DNA from: Selenomonas_C sp034186105
Lineage (GTDB): Bacteria; Bacillota; Negativicutes; Selenomonadales; Selenomonadaceae
Length of the DNA: 64,000 bases
Direction: 5' to 3'
Assembly (NCBI GenBank): GCA_034186105.1
Contig: JAXGCE010000044.1
Location: 6,878 to 70,877, forward strand
Of the stretch, positions 1-7,899 are shown in pieces (the stretch's first letter is position 1; every line of letters begins with the position of its first letter). The position numbers and the translations under genes were made by a program. The notes below the pieces were generated by a model that had not been told where the DNA came from, ran no database searches, and saw nothing but the letters and a program-made list of their open reading frames with translations.

Positions 1-70
1 AATTTGTAAAATCAACAAGAATCCATGAAATCAAAAATGGGAAGTCGTGGGAATACAGAGAGCAACCTTC

Positions 71-99
71 TGGATTTTTTCAGACAGATTCCTTATAAT
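71..99 (+). promoter_or_regulatory. possible promoter of the amidase gene
   Basis: A perfect TATAAT lies at 94-99, 37 bases before the amidase start. The hexamer 17 bases upstream (TGGATT, 71-76) is a poor -35, so only the -10 is convincing. Confidence 0.3.
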
Positions 100-135
100 A
101 TATGTTTAGAGTCTTATTGTGGGGAATTTGGTTTC

Positions 136-729
136 ATGAATCGTAGGAATTTTATCAAGGCGGGATGCCGCGTATTGGCAGGAGCGTTGCTGCTACCGGC
201 GGCACTGCCGCGCTTTGCCGAGGCGGCGTGGCAGACGCGCGGCAGCGAGGGCGTGCGCGTCCGTGAGACGTATCTGCGCTTTCGCTCGCTCGAGAACCGG
301 GATGCGACGGATGTCATCATCTTGCATCACATCGGCAACACGAATGTCGATGTCTCGGCGGAGACGGTGCATCAGTGGCATCTCGCGAATGGCTGGGCGG
401 GCATCGGCTATCACTATCTCATCCGCAAGGACGGGACGATTGAGCGCGGGCGGCCGCGCGATACGGTCGGCGCGCACTGCTATGGAGAAAACTGGCACAG
501 CATCGGCGTGAACATCGTCGGAAATTTCGAGGTCGCCATGCCGACGGACGCGCAGCTCGACGCGGCGGAGCGGCTCGTTGCACGTCTCTGCCAGATGTAC
601 GGCCTGCGGCCGGGCAGCCGCACAATCAAGGGGCATCGCGATTTCAACGCAACGGCATGCCCGGGACAGAACCTCTATGACATGCTGCCAGATGTCATCG
701 CGGGCGTGCAGACGTATTACGGCGCGTGA
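136..729 (+). CDS. Tat-exported N-acetylmuramoyl-L-alanine amidase (Amidase_2/PGRP fold)
   Basis: Predicted zinc amidase that cleaves the bond between MurNAc and L-Ala in peptidoglycan. I start it at ATG 136 because the protein then opens with a twin-arginine signal (MNRRNFIKAG, followed by a hydrophobic stretch and an Ala-rich cleavage region near residue 30). The frame is open further upstream to 25, but that adds 37 residues of no recognisable type. Family zinc ligands are visible: His64/His65 in ILHHIGN, His167 in KGHRDF and Cys175 in ACPG. At 197 residues it is a stand-alone catalytic domain without a cell-wall binding repeat, so it acts in the periplasm or on the wall. It is followed 20 bases later by a small membrane protein. 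Cell-wall recycling or remodelling is the likely role; the substrate is not shown. Confidence 0.85.
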   Translation: MNRRNFIKAGCRVLAGALLLPAALPRFAEAAWQTRGSEGVRVRETYLRFRSLENRDATDVIILHHIGNTNVDVSAETVHQWHLANGWAGIGYHYLIRKDGTIERGRPRDTVGAHCYGENWHSIGVNIVGNFEVAMPTDAQLDAAERLVARLCQMYGLRPGSRTIKGHRDFNATACPGQNLYDMLPDVIAGVQTYYGA

Positions 730-748
730 GTTTTCGGGAGGGGAAATC

Positions 749-1090
749 ATGGCGTTTCATTATCGTTGGTTTTCGCATGACGAGGAGCTGACGGATGAGT
801 TCGGCGTGCGGCACAGCCGCGCCCTGCTCGACAAGAAAAAGGAACCAGCGCAGCCGACAAAGTACGCGCGCGGCGAGATTGCGAGCATGATTGTCGCGCT
901 CGCGGCATTCTGCTATGGCTTCTGGACGGGCATCGCACCGTTCATCCTCTTTGGTGCAGCGTTCCTCATTTACGAGGTGCGGCGCATCATGCCTGCAGTT
1001 TTCGGCCCCGTTGGTGTGCCGATTGCAAATGTGATGCGCGGCTTCAGCATCGTCACGCTCTTCGGCGCGGTGCTGCTGCTCTTTCTCTGA
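749..1090 (+). CDS. small membrane protein of unknown function
   Basis: I do not recognise this 113-residue protein. ATG 749 follows a GGGAGGGG ribosome site; a longer open frame starts at 578 but overlaps the amidase and lacks support. The first 45 residues are charged (acidic, then Lys-rich DKKKEPAQ). Two hydrophobic segments follow at about residues 46-73 and 92-113, separated by a short basic loop, so it is probably a two-helix inner-membrane protein with a cytoplasmic N-terminus. It sits 19 bases after the amidase and may be cotranscribed with it. Confidence 0.65.
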   Translation: MAFHYRWFSHDEELTDEFGVRHSRALLDKKKEPAQPTKYARGEIASMIVALAAFCYGFWTGIAPFILFGAAFLIYEVRRIMPAVFGPVGVPIANVMRGFSIVTLFGAVLLLFL

Positions 1091-1205
1091 TGTTCTGATT
1101 TTGTCTGTTTGCTGGCGATTGCATCGAATCGATTCGGTGCAGTCGCCTTTTTTGTGTCAGAAAACAGAAAAACAGAAAAAACAAAAAAGAAACACAAAAA
1201 AGTTC

Positions 1206-1234
1206 TTGATTTTCATCTGGTTCTGTTGTATTAT
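1206..1234 (+). promoter_or_regulatory. promoter of the rhamnose operon
   Basis: TTGATT (1206-1211), a 17-base spacer and TATTAT (1229-1234). The flanks (1160-1200 and 1240-1290) are full of short direct repeats of GAAA type, which resembles the operator layout of DeoR-family sugar regulators. Confidence 0.6.
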
Positions 1235-1310
1235 GTGAACTGTAAAGAGAAACGGAAAAGAAACATCGAAAAAGAATCAAAATTACCAGAAGAATCAAAA
1301 GGTGAGAAAC

Positions 1311-2729
1311 GTGAAAGATAAAGAAGAGAAACAGTACTATCTGGCTATCGACATCGGCGCGTCAAGCGGGCGCCACATCCTTGGCTGGATGGAGAACGGG
1401 AAGATCCGTATGGAGGAGATCTACCGGTTCCAGAACGGCTTGGAAAAGCGCAACGGCCATCTTTGCTGGAATCTCGACCGCCTGTTCGACGAAGTTGTCG
1501 CGGGCCTTCGGGAGTGCAAGCGTCTCGAGCGCATCCCGGCGAGCGTCGGCATCGATACGTGGGGTGTGGATTTCGTACTGCTCGACGCACAGGGGAATGT
1601 GCTCGGCAGTCCGGTCGCGTATCGCGACAGCCGCACGAAGGGCATGGATGATGTCGTCTACCAGACGATACCGGAAGCGGAGCTCTACAGCAGGAGCGGC
1701 ATCCAGAAGCAGATTTTCAACACGATCTACCAGCTCACGGCCATCCGCGAGACGGAGCCGGAGATTCTCGACCGTGCCGACCGCTTCCTGATGATTCCGG
1801 AATATCTGAACTACCGGCTGACGGGCGTGGCGATGAACGAGTACACGAACGCGACGACGACACAGCTCGTCAGCGCGAAAACGCAGGATTGGGACTGGGA
1901 GCTTCTGGATAGGCTCGACATCCCACGCAAGCTCTTCGGCGAGCTCCACATGCCGAAGACGCTCGTCGGACCGCTCCGTGATCGGATGGCAGAGGCGGTA
2001 GGTTTCCAGACGAGCGTCGTGCTGCCAGCGACGCATGACACGGGCTCGGCCGTCATGGCAGTGCCGGCGACGGATGACGAGAGCATCTACCTTTCGTCAG
2101 GGACGTGGTCGCTGATGGGCATCGAGCGGCTGATTCCCGATTGCACGGAAAAGAGCCGCGCCCACAACTTCACGAACGAAGGCGGCTACCATTATCGCTA
2201 CCGTTATCTCAAGAACATCATGGGCATGTGGATGATGCAGTCGCTGCGCAAGGAATTCAAGCATGCTTACACGTTCGAAGAGCTCTACGAGCTCGCGCAT
2301 ATCGGCCGCTATTTCACATCGACGGTTGATGTCAACGACGACAGCTTCCTCGCGCCGGACAGCATGATCAAGGCCGTGCAGAACTACTGCGAGCGGACCG
2401 GGCAGGAAAAACCCGAGACAGAATGTGAGCTCCTCTACTGCATCTACCACAGTCTCGCGGACTGCTACGCACGGACGGTCGCGGAAATCGAGGAGGTCAC
2501 GGGCAAGCGCCACGACACGATTCATGTCGTGGGCGGCGGCTGCCAGGACAAGTTCCTGAATCGCATGCTTGCAGAGGAGACGGGCAAGGAGGTCTATGCC
2601 GGTCCCATCGAGGCGACGGCCATCGGCAACCTGCTCGCGCAGATGCTTCGGACGAAGACCTTTGACGACCTCATGGAGGCACGCAAGGTCGTCGCGAAAT
2701 CGTTCGACGTCAAGCACGTCGAAGTATGA
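1311..2729 (+). CDS. rhaB: L-rhamnulokinase
   Basis: Phosphorylates L-rhamnulose at O-1 with ATP, the second step of cytoplasmic L-rhamnose breakdown. FGGY/actin-fold kinase: the N-terminal phosphate loop (AIDIGASSGR), a central HDTGSAV and SGTWSLMG region and the C-terminal GGGCQDKFLNRMLA adenosine site are all present. I choose GTG 1311 because a near-perfect ribosome site (AAAGGTGAG, 1298-1306) precedes it; an in-frame GTG at 1302 lies inside that site. The 472-residue length fits the family (E. coli 489). First gene of rhaB-rhaA-rhaD-permease-rhaM. Confidence 0.95.
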   Translation: MKDKEEKQYYLAIDIGASSGRHILGWMENGKIRMEEIYRFQNGLEKRNGHLCWNLDRLFDEVVAGLRECKRLERIPASVGIDTWGVDFVLLDAQGNVLGSPVAYRDSRTKGMDDVVYQTIPEAELYSRSGIQKQIFNTIYQLTAIRETEPEILDRADRFLMIPEYLNYRLTGVAMNEYTNATTTQLVSAKTQDWDWELLDRLDIPRKLFGELHMPKTLVGPLRDRMAEAVGFQTSVVLPATHDTGSAVMAVPATDDESIYLSSGTWSLMGIERLIPDCTEKSRAHNFTNEGGYHYRYRYLKNIMGMWMMQSLRKEFKHAYTFEELYELAHIGRYFTSTVDVNDDSFLAPDSMIKAVQNYCERTGQEKPETECELLYCIYHSLADCYARTVAEIEEVTGKRHDTIHVVGGGCQDKFLNRMLAEETGKEVYAGPIEATAIGNLLAQMLRTKTFDDLMEARKVVAKSFDVKHVEV

Positions 2730-2792
2730 TACGGAAAGCTCATTGAAGTCATTTTATCCGAATTGTTGAGAAAATTTTTGGAGGAATCAGAT

Positions 2793-4031
2793 ATGTCAAG
2801 ATTTGAAGAAGCAAAAGAAGCCTATGCAGCGGCTGGCGTCGATGTCGAAGCAGCGCTCCAGAAGCTCGCGGGCGTGCGCATCTCGATGCACTGCTGGCAG
2901 GGCGATGACGTGCTCGGCTTTGACAGCGACGCGCTGACGGGTGGCATCGCGACGACGGGCAATTATCCAGGCCGCGCACGCAATCTTGAAGAACTCATGG
3001 CCGACATCCGCAAGGCGTATTCGCTGATTCCGGGCAAGCACAAGCTCAACCTGCATGCGTCGTACCGCATCACGGAGGAGAACATCGACCGCGATGCCAT
3101 CGAGCCGAAGCATTTTCAGGCCTGGGTTGATTTCGCGAAGGAAGAAGGCATCGGCCTCGATTTCAATCCGACGTTCTTCAGCCACAAGAACGTCAAGGAC
3201 AACATGACGCTTTCGAGCCCGGACAAGGACATCCGCGATTTCTGGATTGCGCATGGCAAGGCGAGCCGCAAGATTGCGAACTTCTTCGGTGAACAGCTCG
3301 GCATCACGGCGCTCGACAATGTCTGGATTCCCGATGGCACGAAGGATGTTCCGGCCGACCGCATCGGCCCGCGTGCGCGCCTGAAGGATTCGCTCGATCA
3401 GATTTTCTCTGTGAAATACGACCGCAAGAACATCGCGGACGCCGTCGAGGGCAAGGTCTTCGGCATCGGCGTTGAGTCGTATACGGTCGGCTCGCATGAG
3501 TTCTACATGAACTACGCCGCGAAGAACGGCCTCATGTGCCTCTTGGACACCGGCCACTATCATCCGACGGAAGTCGTCAGCGACAAGATTTCGTCGATGC
3601 TGCTTTTTAATGACAGCCTCGCGCTTCATGTCAGCCGCCCCGTCCGCTGGGACAGCGACCATGTCATCAAGCTCGATGATGAGCTCAAGGAGCTCGCGAC
3701 GGAGCTCGTGCGCTGCGATGCGCTCGGCCGCGTCTTCATCGGCCTCGACTTCTTCGATGCGAGCATCAACCGCATCGCGGCCTGGGTCATCGGCATGCGC
3801 AACATGCAGAAAGCACTGCTCTATGGCCTGCTGACGCCGAACAAGGAGCTCAAAGAGGCGCAGGACAAGGCGGACTTCACGGCCGTGCTCGCAGGTCTCG
3901 AAGAGATCAAGACGCTGCCGTTCGGCGATGTCTGGGCGGAGTTCTGCAAGCGGAATGGCGTCCCGGTCGATGGCAAGTGGTACGCGGACGTCAAGAAATA
4001 TGAAAGCGACGTGCTCCTGAAACGCGCTTGA
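2793..4031 (+). CDS. rhaA: L-rhamnose isomerase
   Basis: Converts L-rhamnose to L-rhamnulose, the first step of the pathway, using divalent metal. The 412-residue protein is close to E. coli RhaA (419) in length and keeps family motifs such as MHCWQGDDV near residue 32, HASYRI and the C-terminal GLDFFDASINR. ATG 2793 follows TTGGAGGAATC; an in-frame TTG at 2763 adds ten residues overlapping the ribosome site. It lies 63 bases after rhaB with no terminator between. Confidence 0.96.
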   Translation: MSRFEEAKEAYAAAGVDVEAALQKLAGVRISMHCWQGDDVLGFDSDALTGGIATTGNYPGRARNLEELMADIRKAYSLIPGKHKLNLHASYRITEENIDRDAIEPKHFQAWVDFAKEEGIGLDFNPTFFSHKNVKDNMTLSSPDKDIRDFWIAHGKASRKIANFFGEQLGITALDNVWIPDGTKDVPADRIGPRARLKDSLDQIFSVKYDRKNIADAVEGKVFGIGVESYTVGSHEFYMNYAAKNGLMCLLDTGHYHPTEVVSDKISSMLLFNDSLALHVSRPVRWDSDHVIKLDDELKELATELVRCDALGRVFIGLDFFDASINRIAAWVIGMRNMQKALLYGLLTPNKELKEAQDKADFTAVLAGLEEIKTLPFGDVWAEFCKRNGVPVDGKWYADVKKYESDVLLKRA

Positions 4032-4057
4032 CGGGATAGGGAAAGAGGACGAGTAGA

Positions 4058-4876
4058 ATGGATATCTTGCAGACGAAATTCATGGAAGGATTCAAGCGCC
4101 TGACGGCAGACGCATTCCAGAAAGGCTGGCATGAGCGCAACGGCGGCAACTTGTCGTACCGCGTGCCGGAGGAAGAGGTCGAAAGCGTGAAGGACAGCCT
4201 CCATGACGTCAAGGAATGGTTGCCGATCGGCAACACGGTGCCGGGACTCGCAGGCGAATACTTCCTCGTGACGGGCAGCGGCAAGTACATGCGCAACGTC
4301 GCGCTCGCGCCAGAGGAAAATGTCGCACTCATCAAGATCGACGACAAGGGCGAGAAGTACGGCATCGTCTGGGGCCTCGTGAATGGCGGCCGTCCAACGA
4401 GCGAGCTGCCGACGCATCTCGCGGCGCACGAGCTCAAAAAGAAGATGACGAACGGCAAGAACCGCATCATCTATCACGCGCATCCGACGAATCTCATCGC
4501 GCTGACGTTCGTGCTGCCGCTCGAGGACAAGACATTCACGCGCGAGCTCTGGGAAATGGCGACGGAAGATCCCGTCATCTTCCCGGAAGGCATCGGCGTC
4601 GTGCCCTGGATGGTGCCGGGCGGCAAGGAGATCGCCGACGCGTCCGTGAAGCTCATGGAGAAATATCGTGTCGTCGTCTGGACGCATCATGGTCTGTTTG
4701 TCTGCGGGGATGATTTCGACGAGGCGTTCGGTCTCATGGATACGGTCGAGAAAGCAGCGGAAATCTGCGTCAAGGTGCTGTCGATGGGCGGCAAGAAGCA
4801 GACGATCCCGAAAGAAGGCTTCCTGCAACTCGCTAAGGATTTCCACATCAACCTCAATACGTCCGTTTTGGACTAA
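4058..4876 (+). CDS. rhaD: L-rhamnulose-1-phosphate aldolase
   Basis: Class II aldolase that splits L-rhamnulose-1-phosphate into dihydroxyacetone phosphate and L-lactaldehyde. The 272-residue length matches E. coli RhaD (274). Zinc ligands of the family are seen in YHAHPTN and WTHHGLF, and the phosphate-binding GGNLS loop lies near residue 29. Twenty-six bases after rhaA. No lactaldehyde reductase (fucO) or dehydrogenase is present in this operon, so lactaldehyde must be handled by genes elsewhere. Confidence 0.95.
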   Translation: MDILQTKFMEGFKRLTADAFQKGWHERNGGNLSYRVPEEEVESVKDSLHDVKEWLPIGNTVPGLAGEYFLVTGSGKYMRNVALAPEENVALIKIDDKGEKYGIVWGLVNGGRPTSELPTHLAAHELKKKMTNGKNRIIYHAHPTNLIALTFVLPLEDKTFTRELWEMATEDPVIFPEGIGVVPWMVPGGKEIADASVKLMEKYRVVVWTHHGLFVCGDDFDEAFGLMDTVEKAAEICVKVLSMGGKKQTIPKEGFLQLAKDFHINLNTSVLD

Positions 4877-4887
4877 CGGTGTTTTTT

Positions 4888-4921
4888 ACATGCACGCAGC
4901 ATGGTTCCCATGCTGCGATGT
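4888..4921 (+). other. intercistronic hairpin between rhaD and the permease gene
   Basis: A 10-base-pair stem CGCAGCATGG/CCATGCTGCG (4895-4904 with 4908-4917) with a three-base loop, extended by partly paired flanks. There is no T-run after it, so it is more likely an mRNA stability or differential-expression element than a terminator. Confidence 0.5.
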
Positions 4922-4976
4922 ATGAGCCATCATAATTTTTAGAGTCTTACGATTTTTCACGGGGAGGAAAACAGAA

Positions 4977-6320
4977 ATGTTAGGTGTCAAAATTGATTAC
5001 CACATGTCTGCGTGGAAGAAGACCCTCATCGCTGGCCTCATCAGCTATATCGATGCGGGTTCCATTGTCGCAGGCGCGTCGGGTCTCAGCATGTGGCAGG
5101 ATTATCTCGGCATGAGCAGCGTGCAGATGGGCCTCTTGGCTGCGCTGTCGTCCAACACGGGCGGCGCGGCCATCGGCGCCCTGATCGGCGGCAAGATCTG
5201 CGACAAGTATGGCCGCAAGTTCGTTTACAACTGGGCGCTGCTCATCTACATGATCGGCGTGCTCATGATCTGCCTCGCGACGAACTACCCGATGTTCCTC
5301 TTGGGCTATGTCGTTGTCGGCCTCATGGTCGGTGCAGACGTCGTCGCTTCCTGGACGTTCATCGCAGAGGAAGCGCCATCGAAGAATCGTGCAAAACATT
5401 GCGGCTCGGCGCAGATTGCGTGGATGCTCGGCCCGGTCGTCGTGTTCCTTGCCTCCATCCCGCTGAACTCGATGTTCGGCCTGCTCGGCAACCGCATCAT
5501 CTTCGCGCACCTCATCGTCGTAGCGGCCTGGATCTGGTATCAGCGCCTCAAGATGCCAGAGTCCACAGAATGGGTCGAGGCAAAGAAACGTACGGAAGCG
5601 CTCGAAGCACAGGGCATCCATCAGCGCAAGGCCAGCTATGCAGACATCCTGCGCGGCACGAGCCTCAAGACGGTCGTCATGCTCTGCTGTGTCTACACGC
5701 TCTGGAACCTCGCAGCCTCGACGAACGGCTTCTTCATGCCGTATATCTATGAGCACGTCGGCAACCTCTCGAATGCCATGTCCCTGTTCCTCACGGCGCT
5801 CAATTTCGCCGTCTGCATCGTCACGACTATCATCTTCATGTACACGGGTGACAAGTTCAACCGCCGCAAGATCTTCGGTATCTTCTCCGGCCTCGGCGTC
5901 ATCAGCTGGTTCGTCTGGGCGCTGCCTGCCGACATGCTGCAGACGTGGATGCTGTTCTTCTTCACCGTCGTCTGGGGCTTCTCGATGCAGCAGCAGTTCT
6001 ACCAGCTCTGGAGCTCCGAGCTCTTCCCCGTGCGCTATCGTGCCACGGCGCAGGGCTTCACGTTCTTCGTCACGCGCTTCTCGGCTGCTGTCTGGGGCTT
6101 CGCTGTCCCGATCATCATGGAGACGCTCGGCTTCCAGATCGCCGCATTCCTCATGATCGGCTTCTGCGTCCTCAGCTGGATCGCCGGCACGTTCTTTGGT
6201 GCCGATGACCGAGGCAAGACGCTTGACGAGATCACGGCAGAGCGCTACAAAGGCGAGATCGACGAGAACGGCTGGTTCGTCCATGACGGCGAAGCGCAGG
6301 GCTCGACGGTGCATCAGTAA
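4977..6320 (+). CDS. MFS sugar transporter, probable L-rhamnose permease
   Basis: A 447-residue major facilitator protein with about 12 hydrophobic segments. The loop 2-3 signature (GGKICDKYGRKF) and the central loop around residues 190-215 are typical of the MFS sugar porter group. ATG 4977 follows GGGGAGGAAAA. Its place between rhaD and rhaM makes L-rhamnose uptake by proton or sodium symport the natural prediction, in place of the RhaT permease of enterobacteria. Substrate is inferred from context only. Confidence 0.85.
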   Translation: MLGVKIDYHMSAWKKTLIAGLISYIDAGSIVAGASGLSMWQDYLGMSSVQMGLLAALSSNTGGAAIGALIGGKICDKYGRKFVYNWALLIYMIGVLMICLATNYPMFLLGYVVVGLMVGADVVASWTFIAEEAPSKNRAKHCGSAQIAWMLGPVVVFLASIPLNSMFGLLGNRIIFAHLIVVAAWIWYQRLKMPESTEWVEAKKRTEALEAQGIHQRKASYADILRGTSLKTVVMLCCVYTLWNLAASTNGFFMPYIYEHVGNLSNAMSLFLTALNFAVCIVTTIIFMYTGDKFNRRKIFGIFSGLGVISWFVWALPADMLQTWMLFFFTVVWGFSMQQQFYQLWSSELFPVRYRATAQGFTFFVTRFSAAVWGFAVPIIMETLGFQIAAFLMIGFCVLSWIAGTFFGADDRGKTLDEITAERYKGEIDENGWFVHDGEAQGSTVHQ

Positions 6321-6341
6321 TCGGAAGAAGGTTCATCGAAA

Positions 6342-6659
6342 ATGGAACGTTTTGCATGGAAAGCCGTCGTCAAGGATGGCAAGCTCGAAGAGTACAAAGA
6401 TCGTCACGCCCATATCTGGCCCGAGATGAAGCAGGTGCTCAAAGAAGCGGGCATCAGCAACTACACAATCTGGAACGTCGGCAACGAGCTCTTTGGCTAC
6501 TTCGAATGCGAGAAAGGCGTCGCCTATGCAGAGAAGTACCAGGCCGATAGCCCGGTCGTCGACAAATGGAATGAATACATGAAAGATGTCATGGTCATGG
6601 AGATGGATCCCGAAACCGGCGCCCAGCCGAAGATGCAGCAGGTGTTCTTCCTCGCGTGA
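6342..6659 (+). CDS. rhaM: L-rhamnose mutarotase
   Basis: Interconverts the alpha and beta anomers of L-rhamnose so that the isomerase gets its preferred form. The 105 residues match the family length (104 in E. coli) and its pattern: an early HAHIWPEM motif with the active-site His, ISNYTIW in the middle and a C-terminal MDPETG region. Twenty-one bases after the permease gene and last in the operon. The next promoter begins just three bases after its stop, and I see no terminator hairpin. Confidence 0.93.
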   Translation: MERFAWKAVVKDGKLEEYKDRHAHIWPEMKQVLKEAGISNYTIWNVGNELFGYFECEKGVAYAEKYQADSPVVDKWNEYMKDVMVMEMDPETGAQPKMQQVFFLA

Positions 6660-6661
6660 TA

Positions 6662-6690
6662 TTGATTTTCTCGCGCCATCGCTTTATAAT
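6662..6690 (+). promoter_or_regulatory. promoter of the thiamin operon
   Basis: TTGATT (6662-6667), 17-base spacer, TATAAT (6685-6690). Transcription would start just before the TPP riboswitch. Confidence 0.75.
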
Positions 6691-6707
6691 GGGAGAGAAA
6701 AGAGCAT

Positions 6708-6816
6708 ACGAGGGGAGCTTGCAGAGCGTTTGGTTTTCATCGTTCCGAGCAGGCTGAGAGGGCAGTGGAGCTGCCGACCCGGAACCTGATTTGGATAATG
6801 CCAACGTAGGGAATCG
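6708..6816 (+). ncRNA. TPP riboswitch (THI element)
   Basis: Contains the two conserved THI-box blocks: GCTGAGAGGG at 6753-6762 and CCTGATTTGGATAATGCC through CGTAGGGAA at about 6785-6812, with the closing P1 helix at the ends. It sits between a strong promoter and a terminator hairpin (6840-6869) ahead of thiS, so thiamin pyrophosphate should cause transcription termination. Confidence 0.96.
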
Positions 6817-6839
6817 CTTTTAGAAAAGCAAACGAATTG

Positions 6840-6869
6840 GAGACCGTCCAGATGGGCGGCCTCTATTTT
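6840..6869 (+). terminator. riboswitch-controlled terminator before thiS
   Basis: Stem GAGACCGTCC (6840-6849) with GGGCGGCCTC (6854-6863), one mismatch and one wobble, then TATTTTTT. It is the expression platform of the TPP riboswitch. Confidence 0.85.
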
Positions 6870-6893
6870 TTATGGAATGCGGAGGGAAGGCGA

Positions 6894-7091
6894 ATGGTCA
6901 AGGTCAATGGAGAGCAGGTCGCGGCGGCGGGTAAGAGCGTGGCGTCATATCTCGCGGAAGCGGGGTACGACAGCCGTGCGGTCGCTGTGGAGTACAATGA
7001 AGTGATTTTGCCGAAAGCAGAGTATGAGGCGACGATCCTCGCGGACGGGGATGTCGTCGAAGTGGTCTGCTTCATGGGCGGCGGAAGATAA
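6894..7091 (+). CDS. thiS: ThiS, thiazole-biosynthesis sulfur carrier
   Basis: A 65-residue ubiquitin-like sulfur carrier for thiazole formation. ATG 6894 follows GGAGGGAAGG; an upstream in-frame ATG at 6837 lies inside the terminator region. The fold pattern (VKVNGE at the start, VEVVCFMGGG at the end) is typical. Oddity: the protein ends GGGR, whereas the chemistry needs a free C-terminal Gly-Gly, so either the terminal Arg is removed or the carrier works differently. No adenylating partner thiF is in this operon. Confidence 0.9.
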   Translation: MVKVNGEQVAAAGKSVASYLAEAGYDSRAVAVEYNEVILPKAEYEATILADGDVVEVVCFMGGGR

Positions 7092-7103
7092 GGAGCGATC
7101 AAC

Positions 7104-7886
7104 ATGGCAGAAAATGAAAAAGATGATGTGCTGAACCTTGGCGGGCATGTATTTCACTCGCGGTTCATCCTCGGTTCGGGCAAGTATTCGCTTGCGCTGA
7201 TTGAGGCGGCTGTGCGGGATGCGGGGGCGGAGATCGTGACGTGCGCTGTGCGCCGTGCGAATACGAAGGAGCATGAGAACATCCTCGACTATATCCCGCA
7301 AGGCGTGACGCTTTTGCCAAACACGTCGGGCGCGCGCACGGCAGACGAGGCCGTACGCATCGCGCACCTCGCGCGCGAGCTCGGTTGCGGCGACTTCGTG
7401 AAGATTGAAATCATGCGTGATTCGAAGTACCTGCTGCCAGACAATGAAGCGACCATCCGCGCGACGGAGAAGCTCGCAAACGAAGGATTTGTCGTGCTGC
7501 CGTACATGTATCCCGACCTCAATGTGGCGCGCGACCTCGTACATGCGGGCGCAGCGGCTGTCATGCCGCTTGCGGCGCCGATTGGCTCGAACAAGGGGCT
7601 CGTGACGAAAGAATTCATCCAGATCCTCATCGATGAGATCGATGCGCCGATCATCGTCGACGCGGGCATCGGCAACCCAGCGCAGGCCTGCGAGGCGATG
7701 CAGATGGGCGCGGCGGCCATCATGGCGAACACGGCGCTCGCGACAGCTGGCGATCTGCCGCTCATGGCTTCGGCATTCAAAGATGCCATTGCGGCAGGCC
7801 GCAAGGCATATCGCGCGGGCCTCGGCCGTGTGCTGACGCGCGGTGCAGCGGCATCCGACCCGCTGACAGGATTTTTGCGGGATTGA
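7104..7886 (+). CDS. thiG: thiazole synthase ThiG
   Basis: Forms the thiazole phosphate from 1-deoxy-xylulose-5-phosphate, dehydroglycine and ThiS-thiocarboxylate. TIM-barrel of 260 residues, normal for the family. Motifs seen: SRFILGSGKY near residue 15, LPNTSGARTADEAV, VKIEIM with the Schiff-base Lys, VMPLAAPIGSNKGL and the phosphate-binding IIVDAGIGNPAQ. Thirteen bases after thiS and 14 before thiH. Confidence 0.97.
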   Translation: MAENEKDDVLNLGGHVFHSRFILGSGKYSLALIEAAVRDAGAEIVTCAVRRANTKEHENILDYIPQGVTLLPNTSGARTADEAVRIAHLARELGCGDFVKIEIMRDSKYLLPDNEATIRATEKLANEGFVVLPYMYPDLNVARDLVHAGAAAVMPLAAPIGSNKGLVTKEFIQILIDEIDAPIIVDAGIGNPAQACEAMQMGAAAIMANTALATAGDLPLMASAFKDAIAAGRKAYRAGLGRVLTRGAAASDPLTGFLRD

Positions 7887-7899
7887 GGGGGCGCGAACG

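Noticed and set aside
1109..1321. 70-codon frame in the rhaB leader
   Set aside because: Lys- and Glu-rich product arises from the A-rich repeats; it covers the promoter and the rhaB ribosome site and has no ribosome site of its own.
4980..6314. Long minus-strand frame of 444 codons opposite the MFS gene
   Set aside because: It is the antisense shadow of a GC-rich coding region, with Arg/Asp/His-biased composition and no family motifs. The same holds for other long minus-strand frames (for example 40460-42532 and 56339-58489).
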